Positions 1-6,956 of a stretch of 13,138 nt of DNA are shown piece by piece (position 1 is the first letter of the stretch; every line of letters begins with the position of its first letter). Below the pieces are notes generated by a model. The model saw only the letters and a program-made list of their open reading frames with translations. It was not told where the DNA came from and ran no database searches. The DNA is from Sulfuricurvum sp. (GTDB lineage Bacteria; Campylobacterota; Campylobacteria; Campylobacterales; Sulfurimonadaceae). Location of the stretch: the NCBI GenBank assembly GCA_030679635.1, contig JAUXSZ010000060.1, positions 1 to 13,138 of the forward strand, written 5' to 3'. The translations under genes were made by a program, and so were the position numbers.

Positions 1-1404
1 GATGCGTCCAGTGCCATCGTTCACGGAAATGGACGCACCTTTACCTGCCGCCTCAGCGTCGCCCCTTTTCATTTATGCGATCACCCCTCACAAAATGGCT
101 ATAAAGTAGAAATGTCACAGGTTCAAAACATAAGCGGTGAAGAATTAAAACCGCACGTAATCATCCCTAAAGCTTCCGTTCAAGCATTGACATCCCCAGA
201 AGAAACCATGAGTGAAAGCGCTCCTATACCGCTTCCCGACTATACCCGTCTCACCGCCACGCCGTTAAGTGAATCTAGCCTCTTGGATATCCCAGAAACG
301 CAACCAACGTCGCTCGACGACACCGATGATGTTTATGCCAGTCTTATGGCACCGTTGAGCGAAAAAGAGTTGGATACTTTCCCCGAGGAGAGTCTACCAG
401 AGAGGGCAAGAAGCATCCCCGTTCCTGCCGTCGCCGTACAGCCTCCTATCCTTGGAAATCCTCAATACACTGCTGATGAAAAAAGGTATCTTGCTCATCA
501 TAAAATTGATAATACCTATCACTATGATCCCCATGTTGCCGCCAAGGAGCTGGGTCTTCCCGTTGACTTGATTCAAGAGTTCATCGGAGATTTTATACAA
601 CAATCATATGAATTCAAAAATGAGCTCTTCCAAGCGGCAGTAAAAAGTGATTTCAATACCCTTCATATCCTTTCACACAAACTCAAAGGGGTTGCCGCCA
701 ATCTGCGTGTAGAAAACGCTTTCGAAACCCTCACTATTATTAATGTATCCACAGAATCTGTTGAAATTGAGGCAAATCTCAAATATTTTTATAGCATTAT
801 TGCAAAACTTGAAGGAAAAAAAATCCCTGAAATACCCATCCTTGAAGAAACATCAGCTACGACAAAATCTGAACCATCTTCAGCAATAGAATCTGAAGTG
901 CATGAAGATATTTATGCCTTTTCTCCCAAGCAACATCATAATGAACCTCTACTGATCCATGAAGAAGATATTTATAACGAAGAGGAAATCCTCTCCAACG
1001 TACCCAAAAACAATGAACCTTTAAAAGAGGAACGCTTGGCCCTTCATAAAGAAATTACGAATAATGTTCCATCTGCAGAAGATACAGAAGAGAGTATTGT
1101 TGTCCCCCTTCATTACGACATGCATTCCGTCGCCGGATCTCTTGGTATCGAACCTTCTTTCATGGAAGAGTTGATCAACGACTATAAAACCGATGCCCAA
1201 TCCATTAGCACCCAAATCATACAAGCCATCAAAGCGTTTGATACCCATACGTGGAGAAGCAGTGCTGCTAAACTAAAAGGGATTAGTGACAATTTACGTC
1301 TCAGCGAAATTTCTCAAGAACTCACTATTTTATCGACAACCAATGACGCGCAAGAAGCCAAAAGAGCCTCTTTACGGCTCAGTAGCTATCTTGATCAACT
1401 TTAA
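1..1404 (+). CDS. Two-Hpt-domain phosphotransfer protein (5' partial)
   Basis: The reading frame is open from base 1. The first ATG (112) has no convincing ribosome binding site, so the true start is probably upstream of the window. Residues are numbered here from that ATG. The piece before the ATG, with GRTFTCRLSVAPF, looks like the end of a PAS-type sensor domain (tentative). Residues 1-130 are an acidic, Pro/Ser/Thr-rich linker. Residues about 138-230 form an Hpt domain with the motif LSHKLKGVAANL, whose phosphoacceptor would be His189. A second acidic linker follows, then a second Hpt-like domain (about 340-430) with the matching motif SAAKLKGISDNL. There Ala386 replaces the histidine, so it cannot accept phosphate in the usual way. 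The inferred role is a cytoplasmic carrier between the receiver of the hybrid kinase downstream and a response regulator. The kinase gene starts 12 bp later, so the two are surely co-transcribed. What the N-terminal part does is not known. Confidence 0.8.
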   Translation, partial: DASSAIVHGNGRTFTCRLSVAPFHLCDHPSQNGYKVEMSQVQNISGEELKPHVIIPKASVQALTSPEETMSESAPIPLPDYTRLTATPLSESSLLDIPETQPTSLDDTDDVYASLMAPLSEKELDTFPEESLPERARSIPVPAVAVQPPILGNPQYTADEKRYLAHHKIDNTYHYDPHVAAKELGLPVDLIQEFIGDFIQQSYEFKNELFQAAVKSDFNTLHILSHKLKGVAANLRVENAFETLTIINVSTESVEIEANLKYFYSIIAKLEGKKIPEIPILEETSATTKSEPSSAIESEVHEDIYAFSPKQHHNEPLLIHEEDIYNEEEILSNVPKNNEPLKEERLALHKEITNNVPSAEDTEESIVVPLHYDMHSVAGSLGIEPSFMEELINDYKTDAQSISTQIIQAIKAFDTHTWRSSAAKLKGISDNLRLSEISQELTILSTTNDAQEAKRASLRLSSYLDQL

Positions 1405-1416
1405 GGGAAATTTACT

Positions 1417-4400
1417 ATGCAGTTAGGACTTAAGAATCGACTTCGCCTGATCAGTCTCTTTCCGATATTGATCTTGTTTTCACTCGCCACATATTACGTA
1501 TACACCTCTTATTTAAGCTTTCGCTCTGCACAACACCTACAAACGCACCTAGAGGGGAACAAACAGCTTAATAACATGATTAATAATATCTCGAGAGAGC
1601 GTGGTATGGCGGTGATGTATTTAGGAAATGCCTCAGCAGCTACCCTTAAATCCCTTCATGCCCAGCGTTCTATTGTTGACAGGGCACTTAAAGAGTTTAG
1701 TGCTCACGACAACTCCCCTAAAATCGTATCTCTCATTGCAACGTTGAAAAAATCACGCCATCAAGCTCGTCCTTCAATAGACAATAAGAGCGCTGACTTT
1801 AATGTAATCTTTAATGACGTTTATGGAAAGCCTCAAGAGGCCCTTATCCAAGAGCTTTCCTCCCTTTCCACCGCATTATTGGATGATAAAGTGGCTTCTA
1901 TGGCCAACAGTTACCTTTCTTTGGTTCGGGCGAATCAATATACCAGCTTAGAGCGTGACTATTTGACCTATTTGCTCTCAAAAGGAAGCGCATTAGAGGA
2001 CGAAGAACTTGGTCGATGGATCACCCTCATTGGCAATGCAGATGCTCTTAATCTAGAGGGGGTCAGCAATAAAGAGTTGCAAGCCCTACTCAAAGCCTCT
2101 CTTCTTTCAGAAGGTAATACCGATTTATTTAATGATATCACTTCTGAACGGGGCAGCATCCTACGCGCAAGCGGTGAGGGACAATACGAGACCCAGTCGG
2201 GTATCTGGTTTGCGATGCTCTCAGAAAAAGTCAATGCCATCAACGAAGGTGAGCAAATTTTGCTGGACGCGATGGACAGCAGAGCCTCTCTTGTCAAAAC
2301 ACAAGCACTGCAATTTCTCGTAACTGCCATTACCGTATGGATCGTCTCTGTCCTTATCGGCATATTGGGTTTCTTGCTTTCAAACGAAATCTCGAAAAAC
2401 ATTAAGCATCTTGAATCCGTTCTAAAGCGTGTTGCAGAGGACACACACGACAATGAAGCAGATACCCTCAGTAAATCAATCAACCTTGATACTGCAGAGG
2501 GGACAGCACAAGCATATGCGCTACTTGAACGTATTATTGAGCAAACAATGGGCGACAAACAATTTGCACAAGAAGCGAGTCAAGCCAAATCAATGTTCTT
2601 GGCCAATATGTCCCATGAAATCCGTACCCCGCTCAATGGTATCGTCGGGTTTACAGAGCTTCTAAAAGATACGGAACTGCATGATGAACAGCGTGAATTC
2701 ATCGATATTATTGAAAAAAGTTCTGAAAATCTGCTCGAAATCATCAATAATATTCTCGACCTTTCAAAAATTGAGAGCAACAAACTCGAAATTGAAGACA
2801 TTGCCTTTAATCCACTCGAAGAATTTGAAAGTGCCGTTGAAGTATATGCCGTACGTGCTTCTGAAAAACACATCGATCTTGGATGCTTCATTGATCCAAG
2901 TCTTGAGCAGCCGCTCAAAGGAGATCCAACCAAAATAAAAGAAGTTATCATCAATCTTCTCAGTAATGCGGTTAAATTCACCAATGCGGGTGGAATTATC
3001 AATATCGATGTACGCCGAATAGAGAGCAATGAACCCAATCATGCTCGCGTACGCTTCCAGATTAAAGACAACGGTATCGGCGTTACAAGTGAGCAAAAAT
3101 CGCGTATTTTTGAAGCTTTCTCGCAAGCAGATACCTCTATTACCCGCAAATACGGCGGTACAGGATTGGGTCTGACCATTTCAAGCCGTTTTGTCGAACT
3201 TATGGGGGGGAAACTCGATCTAGAGAGCACTCCGGGTGATGGCACTATGTTCTTCTTTACGTTGTCCTTTGAGGAGATTGAAACACTCAACGATCCTATC
3301 AAGGGCTCTTTTTCAAATATCAATGTCGTAATTCATGAGAATAGAAGTAAGAAAAAAGCACAAACAGCCTACGTAAAAGAGTATCTTGACTATTTCGGCG
3401 TCAGCTATACGACCTTCCATGAAATCGAAGAATTGAAATTGCTTGAGAGTCAAAGCAATTACGACCTTTTATTTGTGGATAACGATTATACCAACGACGT
3501 TGATTTGGTACAATTTTCCTCCGCGAAGGAGCAGTTGGTTCTTATTACAAAATCCTATTATATGAAAAAAATTGACTCTATGGGGCTGGATTTATTCAAA
3601 GTCCTTTATGAGCCTGTCAACAGCAGTAAAATTCGTACCGTACTTGAAACCTACGACATAGAAGGATTGAACACCAGAAAGCAAAAATCGTCTCGTCGTA
3701 AAAGCTTTGATGAAAAGAATTCTCGGTTTACAGCATCCGTCCTTGTTGCAGAAGATAACATTATCAATCAAAAGCTGATTCGACGTACGCTCGAGGACTT
3801 AGGATTAGAAGTTACTTTGGCAAATAATGGATTAGAAGCATTTGAAAAACGTAAAAACAGCCAATTTGATCTTATCTTTATGGACATTCAAATGCCCCTA
3901 CTCGATGGTATTGAAGCAACACAAGAGATTCTCGATTTTGAAGAGGATTATGACCAACACCACATTCCAATCATCGCACTGACCGCAAATGCGCTCAAAG
4001 GGGATCGAGAACGTTTCTTGGCCGCAGGGATGGATGAATACACAACTAAACCGTTGGTTAGGGCTGAAATCGTATCCTTGCTCAACCATTTTCTCTCTCA
4101 TAAAATTATAGCGATTAATACCGTACCAAAAGCAACAACTTCCTATGATGCTGATGTGTTGCTGGCAAAACAAAATCCAATTGAGATAAAACTGTTTAGC
4201 CGTATTCTGAACGATTTAGGATACACCTATGAATGCGTTGACACGGTGAATGATCTGAAACATCACATTACCGATAAACGGTACAAGGTGGCATTGTTCG
4301 ATAAAACGTTACAAGAACTTGATTTGAGCGAACTGTATGATATAATCCATACAAATAATAGCGATATCTCTTTGGTCATGATGGTTGATCCTAATGCAAA

Positions 4401-4494
4401 AGAAGATTTGAATGACGCGATGTATGTACATGAAATTATCAAAAATATTGTCAATAAAGACTTATTACGTCTTGTATTTGAAAAATTTATCTAA
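1417..4494 (+). CDS. Hybrid sensor histidine kinase, NIT sensor, three receiver-like units
   Basis: A GacS/BarA-like membrane hybrid kinase. A membrane segment at about residues 10-29 and another at about 298-321 enclose a periplasmic domain of roughly 265 residues. That domain has an ERG-containing helix (SRERGMAVMYLGN) typical of NIT sensors, which are associated with nitrate/nitrite; the ligand here is unknown. No clear HAMP follows. HisKA carries SHEIRTPL with His400. The HATPase has the N box LLSNAVKFT (about 514), DNGIG (551), the F box and GGTGLGL (580). Three receiver-like units follow. The first (about 632-745) keeps Asp688 but has Glu732 where the conserved Lys should be and only one acidic residue of the usual pair. 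The second (about 775-895) is complete: Glu779/Asp780, Asp823 and Lys878. The third (about 910-1025) keeps Asp962, but Lys918-Gln919 replace the acidic pair. AAGGGA at 1403-1408 is the ribosome binding site. It lies between the Hpt gene and a CheY-like gene, which suggests a multistep relay. Confidence 0.93.
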   Translation: MQLGLKNRLRLISLFPILILFSLATYYVYTSYLSFRSAQHLQTHLEGNKQLNNMINNISRERGMAVMYLGNASAATLKSLHAQRSIVDRALKEFSAHDNSPKIVSLIATLKKSRHQARPSIDNKSADFNVIFNDVYGKPQEALIQELSSLSTALLDDKVASMANSYLSLVRANQYTSLERDYLTYLLSKGSALEDEELGRWITLIGNADALNLEGVSNKELQALLKASLLSEGNTDLFNDITSERGSILRASGEGQYETQSGIWFAMLSEKVNAINEGEQILLDAMDSRASLVKTQALQFLVTAITVWIVSVLIGILGFLLSNEISKNIKHLESVLKRVAEDTHDNEADTLSKSINLDTAEGTAQAYALLERIIEQTMGDKQFAQEASQAKSMFLANMSHEIRTPLNGIVGFTELLKDTELHDEQREFIDIIEKSSENLLEIINNILDLSKIESNKLEIEDIAFNPLEEFESAVEVYAVRASEKHIDLGCFIDPSLEQPLKGDPTKIKEVIINLLSNAVKFTNAGGIINIDVRRIESNEPNHARVRFQIKDNGIGVTSEQKSRIFEAFSQADTSITRKYGGTGLGLTISSRFVELMGGKLDLESTPGDGTMFFFTLSFEEIETLNDPIKGSFSNINVVIHENRSKKKAQTAYVKEYLDYFGVSYTTFHEIEELKLLESQSNYDLLFVDNDYTNDVDLVQFSSAKEQLVLITKSYYMKKIDSMGLDLFKVLYEPVNSSKIRTVLETYDIEGLNTRKQKSSRRKSFDEKNSRFTASVLVAEDNIINQKLIRRTLEDLGLEVTLANNGLEAFEKRKNSQFDLIFMDIQMPLLDGIEATQEILDFEEDYDQHHIPIIALTANALKGDRERFLAAGMDEYTTKPLVRAEIVSLLNHFLSHKIIAINTVPKATTSYDADVLLAKQNPIEIKLFSRILNDLGYTYECVDTVNDLKHHITDKRYKVALFDKTLQELDLSELYDIIHTNNSDISLVMMVDPNAKEDLNDAMYVHEIIKNIVNKDLLRLVFEKFI

Positions 4495-4508
4495 ATCAGG
4501 GATAATCA

Positions 4509-4886
4509 ATGATTGATGAAAAGCTCATAGTCCTCACCGTCGATGACGATATAATTAATTTAAAATTACTGAAAACAATACTGATGAAAGCTCCCAATGT
4601 TTATCAAGTAATTGAGGCAAAAAATGGGGCAGATGCCATCGGTATTTTAAAGTCCCAAGATGATATCGATATCATCTTGCTGGACATCATAATGCCGGTT
4701 ATGGGAGGAATTGAGATGCTTAAAGTGATTAGAGCCGATGACTCTCTTCGTCAGCTTCCGGTCATTGTTTTAACCACGGATGAAACCAAAAAGACAGAAG
4801 CGCTTGAATGTGGGGCAAACGGGTTTTTGATGAAACCTATCCGTGAAAAAGAGGTTCTCTCTAAAATCTTTCAACTTACTATTTAA
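4509..4886 (+). CDS. Single-domain CheY-like response regulator
   Basis: The 125 residues make up one receiver domain with no output domain. All receiver landmarks are present: the acidic cluster VDDD (Asp12-Asp14), the phosphoacceptor Asp59 in LLDIIMP, Thr89 in VLTT, and Lys109 in LMKPI. It probably takes phosphate from the His-containing Hpt domain of the first gene or directly from the kinase. It must then act by protein-protein contact, as CheY and other stand-alone receivers do, or serve as a phosphate sink. CAGGGA at 4497-4502, six bases before the ATG, is a plausible ribosome binding site. The gene lies 14 bp after the kinase gene and closes the operon before a hairpin. Its target cannot be read from the sequence; flagellar motor, cyclase and pilus control are all possible. 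Confidence 0.92.
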   Translation: MIDEKLIVLTVDDDIINLKLLKTILMKAPNVYQVIEAKNGADAIGILKSQDDIDIILLDIIMPVMGGIEMLKVIRADDSLRQLPVIVLTTDETKKTEALECGANGFLMKPIREKEVLSKIFQLTI

Positions 4887-4893
4887 ACTCTTT

Positions 4894-4913
4894 TTTCCTG
4901 CCTAAGCAGGAAA
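4894..4913. terminator. Hairpin between convergent operons
   Basis: A perfect 8-bp stem (TTTCCTGC / GCAGGAAA) closes a CTAA loop, 7 bases after the response regulator stop codon and 18 bases before the stop of the convergent pseudopilin gene. T's precede it on the + strand, but there is no long U tract after the stem in either direction. It may therefore be a weak bidirectional terminator or only an RNA 3'-end stabiliser. Position is the main support. Confidence 0.5.
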
Positions 4914-4931
4914 TCTCCAACCTCTTTTATC

Positions 4932-5375
4932 TTAAAATACTTGCCAGCTTCGCTCGTGTACTCGAATCGGTTCCGTGCTAAGATCATGATCCGTTACTGT
5001 CACATCCATTAACACCGTAGTATCTTTTCCTGTACCAGATGCTAGCGTAGTACATGCAGGAGGTGCAACTCCTTGAAATGAATACGCCAAGGATATATTA
5101 ACATCAAACATCGGTGCATTACCGGCATCGTTCACAGTAATATTGAGCTGATTAAGACAGTTCCCCCCTGCCGTCTCAAAACCTTGAACTCTCATAATCG
5201 CATATTCGGTTGCACTTTTAGCCAGAAGTTCCGCTTGTGCCCGTAAATATTTATCGCCTACCGCTTTGGACTCCTGAGCGCCGCTTCTCATCAATAAAGC
5301 ACCCCCCATAGCGATTAAAACTACGACAAAAATAGCTAATATCATAGCAAAACCAGGTCGTTTAGTAGCGTACAT
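4932..5375 (-). CDS. MshP/PilX/GspK-like minor pseudopilin
   Basis: About 147 residues. An in-frame ATG lies upstream (5414), but I chose the one at 5375 because a strong AGGAG site sits five bases before it and because it gives a normal short prepilin leader, MYATKRPG, before FAMILAIFVVVLIAMGG. After cleavage at G|F the mature protein starts with a hydrophobic helix of about 20 residues, as in type IV pilins. Position +5 is Leu instead of the usual Glu. That loss, and the following stretch SGAQESKAVGDKYLRAQAE, fit the MshP/PilX/GspK group, which sits at the tip of pilus or type II secretion pseudopilus minor complexes. Two cysteines in the C-terminal half could form a disulfide. It overlaps the end of the previous pseudopilin gene by 14 bp and is last in the operon. 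MshP is the best match by pattern; PilX or GspK cannot be excluded. Confidence 0.82.
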   Translation of the reverse strand: MYATKRPGFAMILAIFVVVLIAMGGALLMRSGAQESKAVGDKYLRAQAELLAKSATEYAIMRVQGFETAGGNCLNQLNITVNDAGNAPMFDVNISLAYSFQGVAPPACTTLASGTGKDTTVLMDVTVTDHDLSTEPIRVHERSWQVF

Positions 5376-6297
5376 GGACTCTCCTTTCGCGACAGATAGC
5401 TTGACTTTCGGCATCCGTAGTGCTCAAGTTGGCATCGAGCCCTCGCATACATACTTTTAGCCGCCAGACCAATCCACGGTCGTTGAGATTTGCATTCGCC
5501 ATAAAATCGCTCGTGTCATAATCCGCGTAAAAATGAGCAACATTTTGAGCTAATAGATTAATTTTTGCTGCCGCAGTATAACGTTCACCCAACCAAGGAC
5601 GAAAATTAGTATACATGGTAAAATCACCATTATCCAGTACCCTAAATGCATAGCCCGTACGTAAGAGGTATTTTTGCTTTCCATCAGTGGCATTATTATC
5701 AGTATTCAACTGTATTCTTGTGGAACTGATCGGATTTGCAGCAACATTAAGTTTATGAAATCCTTCATATCCTCCTGCGTCATCCCAGTTAAAACGAGCA
5801 CAAGCAGCTACATTAGCGCTGCCAGCATTATACACAGCAGAATTTCTAAGAGTTGATCCCAATGCAGTGATAACCGTATTGGCCATCGTGTAATCGGCAT
5901 CCGACGCATTGAGCTCATTATTACTCATAAGCAGTGTATCTTCGCTCCATCCCGGTCGGTTACCTGATGTACCATACAAACTGTCAATATCCGGAGCTAA
6001 CAATGCAATGGTGTAATCATTCGCATCGCCACTTGTCGGAGGGCCATAGCACCCATTTGCTGCACCACCACGGTCAAGATTGACAATCGAACTGCTAATA
6101 GCGTTTTCAAAATATTTAGAGAGTTGATCCAAAACTTGATCGGCTTGAGCGACCCGCTTGGTATATTCTTGCGTTCGATAAATGTTTTCATAATATTGAC
6201 GGATGGTTTCCAGTACCAATCCTCCAACAATCCCTAAAATAACAATCACAAAGAGCAATTCGATCATTGTAAAGGCATTTCTAGATTTTATTTTCAT
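5362..6297 (-). CDS. MshO/GspJ/PilW-like minor pseudopilin
   Basis: 311 residues with a class III signal: the leader MKIKSRNA, then FTMIELLFVIVILGIVGG. Cleavage would fall at A|F and leave Glu at +5, the residue needed for assembly next to the neighbouring subunit's N-terminus. Ala at -1 instead of Gly is seen often in Campylobacterota pilins. The amphipathic helix that follows (QADQVLDQLSKYFENAI, about residues 47-63) is typical of the MshO, GspJ and PilW group, the larger minor pilins. The C-terminal domain is a Thr/Asn-rich beta-type region with no motif I recognise. The protein ends in a cysteine-containing, Arg-rich segment (CRERRVHVRY). It starts 2 bp after the stop of the preceding pseudopilin gene with only a weak AAAGG site, so translational coupling is likely. 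Its role would be in the priming/tip complex of a type IV pilus or pseudopilus in the inner membrane and periplasm. Confidence 0.85.
   Translation of the reverse strand: MKIKSRNAFTMIELLFVIVILGIVGGLVLETIRQYYENIYRTQEYTKRVAQADQVLDQLSKYFENAISSSIVNLDRGGAANGCYGPPTSGDANDYTIALLAPDIDSLYGTSGNRPGWSEDTLLMSNNELNASDADYTMANTVITALGSTLRNSAVYNAGSANVAACARFNWDDAGGYEGFHKLNVAANPISSTRIQLNTDNNATDGKQKYLLRTGYAFRVLDNGDFTMYTNFRPWLGERYTAAAKINLLAQNVAHFYADYDTSDFMANANLNDRGLVWRLKVCMRGLDANLSTTDAESQAICRERRVHVRY
5379..5387 (-). promoter_or_regulatory. Ribosome binding site deciding the MshP-like start
   Basis: On the minus strand AAAGGAGAG precedes ATG 5375, with AGGAG five bases from the start. It lies inside the last codons of the upstream pseudopilin gene. 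It argues for the shorter protein over the start at 5414, which has no such site and would give an unusually long leader. Confidence 0.75.
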
Positions 6298-6299
6298 CG

Positions 6300-6956
6300 T
6301 TAGTTGCCTTTATTGGATTTAAAAAAGGTCAGCACAATATCCGTTCCCAAAGTAGGATTACTAAAACGTGTCACGACCCTCTTAAGGTGACTCGTTCCCG
6401 TAGCCCCTGGGCTCATAGTCCCGGACGAACCAAGAGTCCAAGTATCGCTAGCTGTGTTGTTCACAATATTATCTAATGCCGAATCCACATAACTCACGGC
6501 ATAACTTGCAGTTATCGTATAGTTCTCTCCACTAGCCGCTGTAATGGTGATGGGTTCACTTCCGCCATTCAGCTGCTCGATACCCTTACTCAGATTACCA
6601 TCTCCAGCAGCTATCACAGAAGGAGCATTTAAAGGATCACATTGGATCTTCGAATCAGGATTGGCACGATACCAGACAGTTCCTGTACCACGGCTACAAT
6701 TCAAATCAGCCGCATTAATCAAAAGAAGAGGACCAGAACCGGAAGCTTGATAATTTTGATCCCAGCGTGCTTGAAATTTATCAATCGCCCATCCGCTCAA
6801 ACGTGACATAACGTCGTCATCGATCATGATCTGTTTCACCGCTTTATCCGCGACGGAGATCATCGAGGGGATCGAAAGAACACTAATTGCGATGATAACA
6901 ATCGCAAAGATCAGCTCGATCATCGCCATTGCTGGGCGCATTGCTTGTCTTATCAT
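6300..6956 (-). CDS. MshD/GspI-like minor pseudopilin
   Basis: 218 residues from ATG 6956. This start overlaps the stop of the large upstream gene as ATGA, a usual coupling arrangement, and gives the short leader MIRQAMRPA. Cleavage at A|M leaves MAMIELIFAIVIIAISVLS with Glu at +5. A longer in-frame start at 6992 (leader of 21 residues, GGTGGAG-like site upstream) is possible. The helix is followed by a soluble part of about 180 residues with two cysteines (LNCSRG and KIQCDP), then a Thr/Ser-rich beta-type domain. By size and helix it sits with GspI/MshD-type minor pilins; this sub-assignment is weaker than the pseudopilin call itself. It lies between an MshQ-like gene and an MshO-like gene, so it should join the same minor-pilin complex. 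Confidence 0.82.
   Translation of the reverse strand: MIRQAMRPAMAMIELIFAIVIIAISVLSIPSMISVADKAVKQIMIDDDVMSRLSGWAIDKFQARWDQNYQASGSGPLLLINAADLNCSRGTGTVWYRANPDSKIQCDPLNAPSVIAAGDGNLSKGIEQLNGGSEPITITAASGENYTITASYAVSYVDSALDNIVNNTASDTWTLGSSGTMSPGATGTSHLKRVVTRFSNPTLGTDIVLTFFKSNKGN

Noticed and set aside
1968..2558. A 196-codon open frame on the - strand within the kinase gene
   Set aside because: It is Ser/Arg-rich shadow translation with no family resemblance, lying fully inside a well-supported histidine kinase gene.
5376..5414. A longer start for the MshP-like pseudopilin
   Set aside because: It would add 13 residues and give an overlong leader without a ribosome binding site, while ATG 5375 has a strong one.
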